In this document: piece by piece, positions 19,318 to 28,759 of the stretch
Position numbering within the stretch: position 1 is the first letter of the stretch
How the letters are laid out: the number at the start of each line of letters is the position of its first letter
Source of the DNA: Farysia itapuensis
Taxonomy: Eukaryota; Basidiomycota; Ustilaginomycetes; Ustilaginales; Ustilaginaceae
Length of the DNA stretch: 64,000 nucleotides
Direction: 5' to 3'
Assembly (NCBI GenBank): GCA_023212645.1
Contig: JALBYC010000003.1
Coordinates: forward strand, 186,001-250,000
The notes under the pieces: model-generated
What the model was told of the DNA's origin: nothing
What the model saw: the letters and a program-made list of their open reading frames with translations, nothing else
Databases searched by the model: none
Made by a program: the position numbers and the translations under genes

Positions 19318-22300
19318 CTACTCGAAAGACGGCAATGGCGAACGCTTAGATGCTTTATCCTGACGCTGTGTCTTAAGGCTGAGGGCGTCCTTCCAGGTGG
19401 ATGCACGGAAGAGGGTGTTGCCTTTTGTACTTTCTGAGGCCTGCTGGTTGGATGCAGAAGGAACGGGATGAGGTCGAGGTGGAAGAGAGGGCAGACTGAC
19501 TGGCTTCCGTACTTGGACCAGGTACAACATAGTGATGGCCACAACAAAGAGCGCGGACCCGACAAGGAAGATGGCAGCAGGGAAAGTGCGTGTTGTGCGT
19601 TCAAACACTCCTGCGAACAAGACAGGTCCAACGACAGTACCAGCGATGGCCGAGATGATGGACCATGCGCCGAAGAGTTTACCAGCATCGGCAGGGGAAT
19701 CGAGCAGAGCAAGTGCCAGACTCGACATGGCGGCTCCGCCACCCCCACCAAGCGCAGTGATCGCTGTCCCAAGAAGGTACAGAGCTGGTGTCTTGGCAAA
19801 GATGAGCAACACATATGCAGCCGTGTTGATGTACAGAGACGCCAGAGCTAGTTTGAGATCGAACTTGCTGTCGTGGATTAAGCGAAGATGTTTCGCACGC
19901 ATAGTCCATAGCTCCTCAACATCTTTCTGTGTTTTGTTCCAGTCGCGAGTGTCCTCTTCTCCAACTGATCTTTCTTCAGAGGAAAGGTGTGGAGAAGCAT
20001 TCTGGTCCATGGTGCCGTACGAAGGTACATTGACGGCTCGGCCTTCGTCGTCCAATATTGATTGCCGCCGAGTGTCAGAGGTTGCGATGGCTTCGTGCTC
20101 GTATTCGATTTCCTGTCCGTCATGCGGCAGACGCAGTGAGCTAACAGGACGATGTAGCATCTTGATAGTGACAGGCAAGATCAAAGCTAACGCAATAACG
20201 CGAGCGATACTAGTGAACGTCAAGTACATGCCAATCTCTGCTGAGCCCCACAGAAACAGCTCTTGCGCGTACTGCATCTTGTACGGCATGATACCAAATA
20301 CGGCATACTCTAGGAAGTAGGTCAAGGAGAGGAAGAATAGGTTGCAGTCGTATCGCATTTTGGCGGGAACGCGAGAGACCGAGATGTGGGAGGCGGACGC
20401 TTCCGGCGCGGCCAAGGCGCCAATGCGAGGCGTTGAAGCACTGGAGCGGATCGGATCGTTTTCCACTTCATCATTGTCGATGACAGGCACCTTCTTGGGC
20501 AGCAAGAAGCTTAATGGCTCGAGAGCGGGATACAGAAAGCTGTTCATAAATGACACCTTTACGTACTTCCACAAACGCTTGTTGAAAGGACGATGCTCGC
20601 CTTCCCAGTTGGTCCTGGAACCCAAGAGAGGTTGCATTTCGGCGGTCTTGCGTTCTTGGGCCTGACGCTTCCTTTGTTCCTTTGCGTCGACGTGGTCTCG
20701 ACGTGCCTTTTCACGGAAAGAGGCACTTGTGCTCTCGGGAATGAATGTAAAGACACCGACAACATAGATCAGATGCGTTGCGAGGGCGAACCAGAAAGGA
20801 GCAAGGATGTAATTGGTGCGCTTGACTAGCAGGCCACCTAGTGTGGGACCAAGTCCAAGACCGGCCCAAACCACTCCGAGGAAGTGCGAGAAAATGTGAG
20901 CTCGAGTACCTGATGGGGTGACATCAGAGATATAGGACTGATGAACTGCGACCGCAGTACTGTAGCCACCCAGTAGGCCTTCCAGTGTCGTGCCCAGGAC
21001 CAGGAAATTGTAGCCGAATGGCAATGAGGAGCGGGGGATGAGAGCAACGGCAATGTTGAGAATGTCTGTGCAGACAATGCCAAGCATCGAGATTCGAAGC
21101 ACGGGCAATCGACCAATTCGCGACGATAGATTAGACCAATAGCCGGTGGTCAGTGCTGCCAGAACGCCCATCGAGAGAGTCATGCGCAGTTGCAGCTTGG
21201 CAAGTGCGGACTGTACTTCGGGGCTTTTGTAGCATTCCTTGCTTGGACGCTTAGTCACGGGCAGTGCGGTCGAGTTAGGCACCATCAACGACTCGAAGAA
21301 GGCGTCCACTGCGCTGGTGTAGTCGCTCGTTGAGGCATCCCTGCTGGTAGAAAGCTGCAAATTCCAAGGCTGGAAATCTGCCATACGACTGGTTAACGCG
21401 GATATGCCATTAAGCGAGGGGATGGAAGGCGTGATGCTTCCGTCCACGTACGGATCTCCCAGAGTCTTTTCGCACACGAACATGTTGAGAAGTTCGAGTT
21501 TGGGACCCATACACATGCCGCCAGCCATAGAGATCATGAAGGCGAAAGGCCTTAGCCATTTGTAGGATGGCTTGCGGTACCACGGCTCGTCTTTAAACCA
21601 TGCTAGATGCTCGTCAATGGCTTCTTGATCTTTCTGGGAGGGCAGCGCTGTTGGCTCGTTGTGGTGATCACCTCTAGCTTCGTCGTCGAGATGGTAAACC
21701 ATGTCGGCTAAGATCGGGTTGGTAGAGTCGGGATGTAGCTCGGCACCTATGGCTTGCTGCGCAGGATACATTCGAGGGTCTGCGGAGGACGTGCTTGGAG
21801 TCCTCTCGAGCGATGGAGGCATCAAACGATGTTGGACGCTTTTGATACGTTTCTCCTCGGCCTCTCTGGGTTGTTTTGGAGCTGGCTCAGTAGGTGCATG
21901 CTGCTCCAACAGTTGCTTGCATGATACTTTGGTACCTTCAGCACTAACCATCTGACCATCAATGCGGAGCTCGAGAGACAAATTGTCATTACTGGAGGGG
22001 GCGTTTAGACAAAGGAGACCCCTGATTGGCTCTGCGTGACTACCTGGAAAGGGGTCATGATATGACCAGAGAGCTGCAGCCAGTTCGACTACCTGCCGAC
22101 CATCCAAGTTCAGGTCGAAATAGCGAGCAAAACCTTTGTAGGGACAATACGTCTGCTTTGCGTCGCTATCCTTTGCTTGGAACGGTTGCTGAATAGCTGA
22201 CTTGGGAAAGTAGTAGCGAGTCCCATAGTTGGTCTCTGCGAGTTGAACAGCCAAAGGTGTATCGACAATGGTATGAGACTGACCCTTGAACTTTGCCACG

Positions 22301-22371
22301 ACCGAAAGTTGCTGCTTCAGAGGTACAACGGCAATGAACGACGGCGGTTTAGACCCTGAAGGGACGCTCAT
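19318..22371 (-). CDS. DUF427 domain fused to a major facilitator superfamily transporter
   Basis: A single open frame of 1017 residues starts at 22371. Residues of about 20-145 match DUF427: DTPLAVQLAE, YYFPKSAIQ, TYCPYKGFARYFDL and LAAALWSYHDPFP, the hallmark Y-x-C-P-x-K-G and W-x-Y pattern. A charged linker of about 110 residues follows. From about residue 262 an MFS transporter begins (WYRKPSYKWLRPFAFMIS), with MTLSMGVLAALTTGYWSNLSSRIGRLPVL as the loop 2-3 signature (G-x3-D-R-x-G-R-R family, here SNLSSRIGR). Twelve or more helices extend to about residue 985, interrupted by a long acidic central loop (about residues 590-790). Half of such MFS proteins are drug or siderophore-like exporters; the substrate is unknown. 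The fusion is unbroken in the DNA, with no stop or obvious splice site between the parts. Confidence 0.82.
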   Translation of the reverse strand: MSVPSGSKPPSFIAVVPLKQQLSVVAKFKGQSHTIVDTPLAVQLAETNYGTRYYFPKSAIQQPFQAKDSDAKQTYCPYKGFARYFDLNLDGRQVVELAAALWSYHDPFPGSHAEPIRGLLCLNAPSSNDNLSLELRIDGQMVSAEGTKVSCKQLLEQHAPTEPAPKQPREAEEKRIKSVQHRLMPPSLERTPSTSSADPRMYPAQQAIGAELHPDSTNPILADMVYHLDDEARGDHHNEPTALPSQKDQEAIDEHLAWFKDEPWYRKPSYKWLRPFAFMISMAGGMCMGPKLELLNMFVCEKTLGDPYVDGSITPSIPSLNGISALTSRMADFQPWNLQLSTSRDASTSDYTSAVDAFFESLMVPNSTALPVTKRPSKECYKSPEVQSALAKLQLRMTLSMGVLAALTTGYWSNLSSRIGRLPVLRISMLGIVCTDILNIAVALIPRSSLPFGYNFLVLGTTLEGLLGGYSTAVAVHQSYISDVTPSGTRAHIFSHFLGVVWAGLGLGPTLGGLLVKRTNYILAPFWFALATHLIYVVGVFTFIPESTSASFREKARRDHVDAKEQRKRQAQERKTAEMQPLLGSRTNWEGEHRPFNKRLWKYVKVSFMNSFLYPALEPLSFLLPKKVPVIDNDEVENDPIRSSASTPRIGALAAPEASASHISVSRVPAKMRYDCNLFFLSLTYFLEYAVFGIMPYKMQYAQELFLWGSAEIGMYLTFTSIARVIALALILPVTIKMLHRPVSSLRLPHDGQEIEYEHEAIATSDTRRQSILDDEGRAVNVPSYGTMDQNASPHLSSEERSVGEEDTRDWNKTQKDVEELWTMRAKHLRLIHDSKFDLKLALASLYINTAAYVLLIFAKTPALYLLGTAITALGGGGGAAMSSLALALLDSPADAGKLFGAWSIISAIAGTVVGPVLFAGVFERTTRTFPAAIFLVGSALFVVAITMLYLVQVRKPVSLPSLPPRPHPVPSASNQQASESTKGNTLFRASTWKDALSLKTQRQDKASKRSPLPSFE

Positions 22372-22700
22372 GGTGAATTCGGTCGTTGTGTCTGTGTACT
22401 GCTATCGGTACTTTGCAGCTGGCTCGCACACAGATCGCTTCGCAGGAAGCTATCCTAGCGTGCTGGCTATAGCGATTCGCTACAAGTGGTTGAACGGTAG
22501 GATGGACTGTTGACCGGCTTAGGATAATAGCATGATCAAAGGGGCCGCGTATGTTTGTCAGCTCGCTTGGCGTCCACGGATAACAGAATACAGCCGGAAA
22601 TAACGTTGATCGACTGATATCTTCTCCCGATGAAGGCCCCGATGAGCTCCGGAAGTTCGGATGTGGATTCGGGACAGCTTCCAACACCTCATTGCCGCGC
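22372..22700. promoter_or_regulatory. Divergent promoter region of MFS and cytidine deaminase genes
   Basis: About 330 bp between two divergent starts. There is an ATG at 22630 on the plus strand, but its frame stops after about 30 codons without joining the deaminase frame, so it may act as an upstream open frame if transcribed. No TATA box was obvious. Confidence 0.35.
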
Positions 22701-23352
22701 ATGCTGGACGCAGACTTGACTGCATCCATCACCCCGCCCAAGATGGATCTGAATGATCTGCAACTAGTAGCGGCAAAGAAACACGAACTACTGCATGCAG
22801 CGCAGGAGGCTCGAAAACTTTCTTATTCTCCATACAGGTGAGCTTGTTCGGTTGTCAGCCGCTTAGATGCATCACTGACTCACACGACATCACAGTCAGT
22901 TTCGCGTTGGCGCGGCTCTGTTGACAAAGTGGGGCGAAATCATTTTGGGAGCCAACTTTGAGAACGCTTCCTACGGCGGCACAGTCTGTGCCGAGCGGAC
23001 AGCGCTAGCTAAAGCTCTGGTGCGATCCGATAAGCTGGACGTTCAAGAACAAGGGCAAGGTCGAACAGTACAGCGCGGGGACATCTTGGCCGTTGCTGTG
23101 GCTAGTGATTTGGAAGGTAGCTGCAGCCCATGTGGCTTCTGTCGTCAGGTCCTTCGAGAGCTGTGCCATCTAAGCACCCGTATTCTGATGGTAGGATGCA
23201 AATGGAACAAGAACAGCGCTCAAGTAGTGGCCCAAGTCACGGATCAGGGAGGCAAGGAGCTGGATGAGCCTCATGTCCAGGTCGTAACACTCGAATACCT
23301 CCTCCCTCTTAGCTTCGGTCCCGAAGATCTCGACAAACCACGCCAATCATAG
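22701..23352 (+). CDS. CDD1: Cytidine deaminase
   Basis: Two exons, 22701-22837 and 22896-23352, with a 58-bp GT-AG intron, encode 197 residues. A second in-frame ATG at 22743 (MDLNDLQLV) would give 183 residues and fits the usual family start better; both are possible. The splice recreates the conserved LSYSPYSQFRVGAALL. Then come the zinc-site motifs GTVCAERTAL, with the catalytic Glu, and CSPCGFCRQVLRE, with the paired Cys ligands. The enzyme converts cytidine and deoxycytidine to uridine forms in pyrimidine salvage. The C-terminus carries an expected short extension. The tail is 65 bp from the convergent gene at 23418. Confidence 0.92.
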
Positions 23353-23417
23353 AGGTGATGTCGTACATTGTACCCATGTATTAGCTCGCCACGTCTGAGT
23401 TAAAAAAGGTCACAGCA

Positions 23418-23906
23418 TCAACGTTTCTTGTTCTTTCGACCGGCTGCGGTTTGTGGTAGCCAATCCTGGTCTACGTTGGGGTTTTTTATCGCCGTAGTTG
23501 TGCTGGCTTGCTGCTTGGACTGAGCTTGTGCTACTGCTGCTTCGATCTCTTCAGCACTGACCTGCTCGCCGGCTCGCATTCTCGCGGCGATTTCGGGCGT
23601 GACAGCAACTTTCTTCACTCCCGTTTCTGTTGAGCAATGACATTGGTGAGAAAAGGTTCCTCGACCATAGATGGACTGAATACTTACGAAATCCAGGAGC
23701 ACCTCGACCCAGTCCAGTCTTGGGGTCATACTTGCCGGAATAGCCGGATCCTTTCTTATTTGAACTACCGAACAAGCGAGAAGCTACGGCCCCGACGAGA
23801 ATGAGCGGTATTAGTACCGAGGGTATGCTGTCCAATCTTGTCAGTCTTGACATCCCAGCTTCCAAAGGGGAACTCTTTCTGTTACTCACAGGATCCAATT
23901 TGCCAT
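23418..23906 (-). CDS. Small single-anchor membrane protein, three exons
   Basis: Exons 23906-23890 (17 bp), 23827-23688 and 23626-23418 give 122 codons in frame, all junctions GT-AG with introns of about 61 bp. The 121-residue product begins MANWILIPSVLIPLILVGAVASRLF, a single N-terminal membrane helix or signal anchor. A Gly/Lys-rich segment GYSGKYDPKTGLGRGAPGF follows. The C-terminal half (VTPEIAARMRAGEQVSAEEIEAA) is helical, of the kind seen in small UBA/CUE-like or coiled modules, and the end is Lys/Arg-rich (GRKNKKR). I do not know a named family. A small ER-membrane protein is a reasonable guess. The splice model is supported by frame closure. Confidence 0.72.
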
Positions 23907-24070
23907 GATGCGACCGAGAAATGTTGACAGTGGAGAGAACAACAGTCGGACCGTGAGAATTGCGGGATCTTGAGCTGTATAAACTCGGATCCGGATATCT
24001 CAACACTTTTGCTCTCTCCCCACATACTCCAGCGGTCGCTGTCGTTGCTTGCAACGGCGACACCCAAGTC
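23907..24070. promoter_or_regulatory. Short bidirectional promoter (164 bp)
   Basis: This gap separates the divergent starts at 23906 (minus) and 24071 (plus). GTATAAAC at about 23977-23984 reads as a TATA-like element toward the plus-strand gene. No other signal stands out. Confidence 0.4.
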
Positions 24071-25297
24071 ATGCAGACAGACAAGCCACCATCAATACCG
24101 TCAGCTGGGTCAGCCCCGCCGCAGCGCTCCGCGTCTGACCAAGCTCTGCAGATCCAGCAAGCTCTGAAAGGGATCGTCTTGCAGACTGCCTATGCTCTCA
24201 GGTCCCGCGCACAGCTCGCGAAGCTCAATACCATCACTTCTACATTAATACCACGGGGGAGTACCGCAAGCAACGCAGCAGATGAGTCCGCGACGTCTCT
24301 AGAGCCCTTGGGTGCAGAATGTGCACAGTATCTGGCGCTGGTTCATGGTCTCAGGGACACTCTGCTTCATGCTCAAGCAGTGCTCGAAATGGAGCTTGAG
24401 GCGGCCGCCAAACGCGAAGCAGCGCAAGCCGAAGAGGCTGCAGAGGTATCGAAGAGGCAACAAGCCGCAGCTGCTGACAATACCAGTACAGATGATGAAC
24501 CACAGCCGACGGGTCAACTTCGTGACGAAATTAAACATGTAGATGAGAACGGTATGCCGCTAGCTAGCACCCAAACAGACGGGTCAAGCCTCAAGAGCAA
24601 CAGCGGTGCAGCAGCAGGAGATGCTATCGTGATTGATGATGACAAGGATGAAGACGACGTCCCACTAGCCAAGGCCGAGACGGGTACCAAAGCCGCAACA
24701 GTCGACCTTACAGACTCGCCAGACCTCCCTCTTCTCGCCGCGTCGGCGAACACGCAGAATGTTACTACATCTGATACACTATTACAGCCTGGCTTGGCAA
24801 ACACGAACAACGGGTTGGGCCTGAATGTTGATCTTTCGACGCTTGGCATGAATCTAGATAGCTTAGCAAATCTATCCTCGTTCAATCTACCTTCTTCTTC
24901 GCAAACAGGGGATGCCTCAACGCTGCCTTCATCTGACAACAATCTCGGCGATGTTAGCACCATGATGGGCATTGATCTATCCTCGCTAGGCGGGTCCAGT
25001 GGTACATCTGGTTTTGGCATGGACGACTTTTCCTCGTTCGCCAATTTACAGTCTGACTCGCTCGGCACTATGATGTCCGACACACAAGGCGGTGCGGGCA
25101 GCGGGAACGACATGGACTTTTACGGCGGCGGAGACAACGGCGGTGGACTCGACTTGAGCAACTTCGACTTTTCTTCGCTCGGCGGGGAGGGCGACTTTGG
25201 CGGGAATAGTAACAATGGAGGCGGCGTTGATTTAAGCGCCTTCCTCAACACCTTTGGCGCCAACCAGGGCGACGAAGCGAACAACAATACCACCTAG
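24071..25297 (+). CDS. Unknown protein with helical N-terminus and Gly/Asp/Ser-rich acidic tail
   Basis: The protein has 408 residues starting MQTDKPPSIPSAG; codons upstream in the frame lack an ATG. Residues of about 25-125 are helical and include ALQIQQALKGIVLQTAYALRS, then an Ala/Glu-rich coiled coil LEMELEAAAKREAAQAEEAAEV. Residues 180-220 are acidic (IVIDDDKDEDDVPLA). The last 150 residues are low complexity: repeats of LSSFNLPSS, MGIDLSSLGG and runs of Gly/Asn (NGGGLDLSNFDFSSLGGEG) with regularly spaced Phe/Leu. This resembles a transcription activation or phase-separating tail, and the N-terminal helix pair recalls Mediator tail subunits, but I cannot assign it. The protein is probably nuclear. 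Confidence 0.65.
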   Translation: MQTDKPPSIPSAGSAPPQRSASDQALQIQQALKGIVLQTAYALRSRAQLAKLNTITSTLIPRGSTASNAADESATSLEPLGAECAQYLALVHGLRDTLLHAQAVLEMELEAAAKREAAQAEEAAEVSKRQQAAAADNTSTDDEPQPTGQLRDEIKHVDENGMPLASTQTDGSSLKSNSGAAAGDAIVIDDDKDEDDVPLAKAETGTKAATVDLTDSPDLPLLAASANTQNVTTSDTLLQPGLANTNNGLGLNVDLSTLGMNLDSLANLSSFNLPSSSQTGDASTLPSSDNNLGDVSTMMGIDLSSLGGSSGTSGFGMDDFSSFANLQSDSLGTMMSDTQGGAGSGNDMDFYGGGDNGGGLDLSNFDFSSLGGEGDFGGNSNNGGGVDLSAFLNTFGANQGDEANNNTT

Positions 25298-25464
25298 CAC
25301 ATAGACCTTCCACTCATATCTCACACACACTGTATATCCATTTTTGTGAACTCTTGTTGACCCGCATAGATGTGTGGACCCTGTTTGCAGATCAAGCAAC
25401 ACTTTTGCTTGTGTTTTTCTTGTCGCACTTCAACACCTCTTGCGTCTTTCGCTCTCGGCGTCAG

Positions 25465-26235
25465 ATGAGCTTCAAGGGGCTGGCTTATCACGATGTCTCA
25501 TACTGGGAAGAACGTTTTAGCAGTGATCCAAGGGAGAGCGCAGAAGCAGGAGGCTTCGAGTGGTTGTCCACCGGCTCGGAGCTCCTCACTCGCACAAAGG
25601 AAGTCATCCTGGCGTCAGAACGTCCGCTCAACATCTTACACATCGGGGTCGGAACTTCAAGCCTTTCCCTACAACTCGCACTGTTCTATCGAGAACATTT
25701 TGTCCATGACTGGAAGGAGAGATGTGCACGTATTGTGAATCTGGACTTCTCTATCAAGTCGATCGAGTTCCAGCAGCTGAAAGAGCGCGAGGTCTTCCAC
25801 AATGCCGATACTGAGCGGTTGTTGCTACGGTATCACACCTTGAATCTTCTGGACTCTCTTGCTTTGCAGTCGCAGCTTGGGGCAACAATCAAAGAAAACG
25901 GCATGTTTGACTTGATCCTGGACAAGAGCACAACAGACTCGATCTCGACCTCGCCAGATGTTGGTCTCTCTGCAAGCAGCTTCCGGGATGCCTTACGTGG
26001 CCCGACTACTCAGCTCCTGGCACTCAATCTCGCCACAATATCAAGCCATGAATGCATTTGGCTTTGTCACAGCTATAGCTCAGATCGGTGGCAGGACCTC
26101 ACACTCAGCCCTCGGCTCGATCTGTTCCCATGGGAGCAAAAAAGCAAATTGCCTGTACAGCTGCTCAGCAAAGAGGTCAACGCACCCACGCTTTATCACT
26201 ACGTCTATGAGATGCAAAAGAGGAATGAAACTTGA
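25465..26235 (+). CDS. SAM-dependent methyltransferase, CSKMT/METTL13-like protein lysine methyltransferase
   Basis: The protein has 256 residues with the start at MSFKGLAYHDVSYWEERF; the open frame extends 37 codons upstream without an ATG. The family signature YWEERF opens the protein. ILHIGVGTSSLSLQLALFY (about residue 55) is the SAM-binding motif I, in the relaxed form found in this group. VNLDFSIKSIEFQQ is motif post-I. FDLILDKSTTDSI (about 150) corresponds to the DKGT(L/T)D motif of citrate-synthase and eEF1A lysine methyltransferases. Length is typical. The target protein is unknown. The tail is only 13 bp from the stop of the convergent PWI/RS gene, so the transcripts should overlap. 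Confidence 0.78.
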   Translation: MSFKGLAYHDVSYWEERFSSDPRESAEAGGFEWLSTGSELLTRTKEVILASERPLNILHIGVGTSSLSLQLALFYREHFVHDWKERCARIVNLDFSIKSIEFQQLKEREVFHNADTERLLLRYHTLNLLDSLALQSQLGATIKENGMFDLILDKSTTDSISTSPDVGLSASSFRDALRGPTTQLLALNLATISSHECIWLCHSYSSDRWQDLTLSPRLDLFPWEQKSKLPVQLLSKEVNAPTLYHYVYEMQKRNET

Positions 26236-26248
26236 AGCATGTGTGTGT

Positions 26249-27367
26249 CTATGTCTGTGAGTTCTTGGCACGGAGCAATTTGGCTCGTAGCTCGGCTTCG
26301 CGTTCTCGCTCACGCTCATCTCCCTCGTCCCATTTAGTCCGAGGTGGTATCGACCTTCTCCTGCTGCTGCTGCTCACGCCAGTCTCGTGGTCCTCGCGAG
26401 ATCGACGGGAAGAGTGTCGCGATCTTTCCATTTTGGGTGTTGTGTCACCGTCTCCGTCTGGACTATGACGGGGCGAGGGTCTGCGTCTGCTTCTGCTGGA
26501 ATCGTCTCTGTTTTGTGCCGACCTTCTCGAACGTTTCTCTGAGCGATAGTCTGGCGTAATTGACCGAGATCTGGAGCGATCGTGTTGTTGCGAGCCGGAC
26601 GCGTGATCTTGATCGTGCCGAGACTTGGAGCTACTTGGTCGCGGACTGCGGGATGGGGACCTGGCCCGTCGAGGCCTGTCATTTCGCTGGTAGCTTGACG
26701 GACTTTCATCATAACGTCTTGGACTGCGTACAGGACTCCGGTCGTTCCTTGGTCTTGGACCTGGACGCGAGCCCCAGCCAGAGTCTCGTACTCGGTCCGT
26801 CGACCGACCGTTCCGATTTGTGTAGCTTGACGGTGCAGGTCCGGAACGGTCGGAGAAGCGGCCCATCGCTCTATCATTTCGACGATCGGATGCCCCGCGA
26901 GGGTCAGTGTCTACTCGTTGCGCCCGTTCCCTTGCTTCACGAAGTGCTTGCTGATCCTGTTCTCGCTTCAGTCTCAGCTCTTCTTTCTTCTGCTGAACAA
27001 TGATGGCAGGAATACCGCCGGGACTGTCCTGCGCCGAGAGTAACAGCGTCCACAGCTCGCCCATGAACAGCCCGGTCTGTCCTTCGAGAAAGCCAGTCAG
27101 CTGAATTTGAACTTTGCGCGGATCAGGATGCCGCTCTTCCTCGAGCATTCCACTGGCATACTCGAGTACCACGTCGTCCTCGAAGCCAAGCAACTCCGTC
27201 ACACGCTTAGCAATCCACGGCTTGATGACGTCTAATTCCACCTTCTTCATGTCCACCTTGCGATCGAAGTGGGCCGGGAATTTGATTGTCTTGAGTAGAG
27301 CTGACTCCTTGTTCTTGAATCGGCCGTCTTGCGATGCCGATATACCCTTGTATCCAGAGTCACCCAT
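26249..27367 (-). CDS. PWI-domain, RS-rich splicing factor (SRRM1/SRm160-like)
   Basis: The protein has 372 residues starting MGDSGYKGISASQDGRF at 27367; codons upstream in the frame are without supporting similarity. Residues of about 15-120 are the PWI domain: VDMKKVELDVIKPWIAKRVTELLGFEDDVVLEY, with the conserved P-W-I, then PDPRKVQIQLTGFLEG and FMGELWTLLLSAQ. A Lys/Glu/Arg coiled segment follows, then a long arginine/serine domain with many RS, RSPR and SRSR units. It ends WDEGDEREREREAELRAKLLRAK. PWI proteins bind RNA and help spliceosome activation and 3' processing; the RS part would be phosphorylated by SR kinases. Nuclear. Confidence 0.88.
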   Translation of the reverse strand: MGDSGYKGISASQDGRFKNKESALLKTIKFPAHFDRKVDMKKVELDVIKPWIAKRVTELLGFEDDVVLEYASGMLEEERHPDPRKVQIQLTGFLEGQTGLFMGELWTLLLSAQDSPGGIPAIIVQQKKEELRLKREQDQQALREARERAQRVDTDPRGASDRRNDRAMGRFSDRSGPAPSSYTNRNGRSTDRVRDSGWGSRPGPRPRNDRSPVRSPRRYDESPSSYQRNDRPRRARSPSRSPRPSSSKSRHDQDHASGSQQHDRSRSRSITPDYRSEKRSRRSAQNRDDSSRSRRRPSPRHSPDGDGDTTPKMERSRHSSRRSREDHETGVSSSSRRRSIPPRTKWDEGDEREREREAELRAKLLRAKNSQT

Positions 27368-27524
27368 CTTGTGACGCTGAAACCTGGCAGGGTGGGGGTG
27401 GAGTGAGAAGGTTACGCGAAAATGCAACACGAGCCAAAATGTCAAAAAATCCTCGTCAGGGTTCACACACTCCCCCCACCAAACACGCAGCGAGGCGAAC
27501 TATTTGTACAGAAGCATGCCAAAA

Positions 27525-28503
27525 CTATAGCTTGGAGAATTTGGGTGTTTTTTTCTGCATGACCGACATCATGGCTGTCGGCATATCGTCGGATTGCAAG
27601 AGAGCTGAATTGAAGGCTTGCGTGTAGCGAAGTCCTTCCTCCACGCTGTACAAGGAAGAGAACAGGTTCTAGTAACACCCTGGTAAAAATTGAGGGAATG
27701 TACACGTACCTGTGGTCGCGACTGTGTAGCATGAAGATCTTGGTGCCTCGCACAGCAACAGGCGACTTGCCCGCGATCTCTGTTGCCGTCTTGATTGCAG
27801 CGGCTAGGTGCAGGAATGCGGTGAGCAAAGTGACCGATAGCGTCATCCGAAAACGTCATCACTTACCAACGACTTCAGCTCGACCACCTTGGACGACAGT
27901 GCTAAGGAAGCCCATTTCACGCGCCTCTTCAGCGGAGAACTCTCTTGCTGTGTATGCGAGCTCACGCGCCAAGCTGTCATTGCCGATGATCTTCGGAAAG
28001 CGTTGCAAGGTGCCGATATCAGCGGCTAGACCCGCATCGACTTCCTTAATGCTAAAGCGGGTACCTTTGGCGGCATATCGGATATCGCAGGCCGACATGA
28101 TGTCGATTCCGAGTCCGTATGCCACACCGTGGGCGGCGGCAATGACAGGCTTTTCGCAGTGTTCAAACCACGAGATGGCTTCCTGGAAATCGCGAAGGTG
28201 AGCACGCATGGCAAAAGCCTTCCGCGCTGCATCGGGCTGATGCTGCAGAATCTCGCTCAGACCCTGGCTCATGAGGTCGAGCCCGGCGGTGAAACAGCGC
28301 CCCTCGCCTGCCAGGACGACTGCTGAAACGTTGGGATCGTCCCGTATCACACGAAGGATTGCGACCAGTTCGTGCCACTTTGGATCTATCCAGGCATTTA
28401 CCGGTGGTCTGTTGAAGGAGAGTAGGAGCACCCCATCAGCCTCAAGCGAGAGCTTATGGAACTTGGCGTTAGTGAAGCCCTGGTACTGTTGTGGGTACGA
28501 CAT
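27525..28503 (-). CDS. Peroxisomal enoyl-CoA hydratase/isomerase family protein (delta3,5-delta2,4-dienoyl-CoA isomerase-like), PTS1 SKL
   Basis: Exons 28503-27867, 27803-27710 and 27645-27525 give 284 codons in frame, with GT-AG introns of 63-64 bp. The 283-residue protein begins MSYPQQYQGFTNAK. Crotonase motifs: NRPPVNAWIDPKW, LAGEGRCFTAGLDL (first oxyanion-hole strand), PVIAAAHGVAYGLGIDIMSACDIRYA (second), then FSIKEVDAGLAADIGTLQRFPKIIG, where the Glu/Asp pair typical of dienoyl-CoA isomerases falls. The spliced third exon ends KFSKL, giving a C-terminal SKL peroxisomal signal. The enzyme would handle odd-positioned double bonds during peroxisomal beta-oxidation. Reading straight through intron 1 stops after EVVGK and loses both helix 10 and the targeting signal. 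Confidence 0.9.
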
Positions 28504-28759
28504 AGTTGGTGTCACAAACAGAAGACAGGAACCGGTACGAATGGCCGACACCTAACCGGTAATTCGCTTACTCCGCGGCCACACGGTACGAGCTTTCTTT
28601 TTTTAAAACGCGTCAAAACGTTAAACTAAAAACAAAAATTACTAAGCGTGTTAAAGTCTCAAATTTTGGAAAAGGACTCAAATCACGGACGGTGAGTCCG
28701 AGAATTTTTGGCGCTGTAGAACGCGCGAACGCGTATACGCGTACACCGCGTACAATACT
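28504..28759. other. AT-rich spacer with palindromes upstream of the transposon-like fragment
   Basis: The first 60 bp are the promoter of the crotonase gene. From about 28600 to 28670 the sequence is AT-rich, unlike the neighbourhood, with ACGCGT boxes. An inverted repeat GGACTCA/TGAGTCC lies at about 28674-28699. CGCGTATACGCG at about 28730-28741 is a perfect 12-bp palindrome flanked by more GCG/CGC units. The AT-rich base use and the palindromes fit a mobile-element edge, but no terminal repeat or target duplication could be matched. Confidence 0.35.

Noticed and set aside
22630..22720. ATG upstream of the cytidine deaminase frame
   Set aside because: Its frame ends in a stop before the deaminase exon and does not join it; kept only as a possible upstream open frame.
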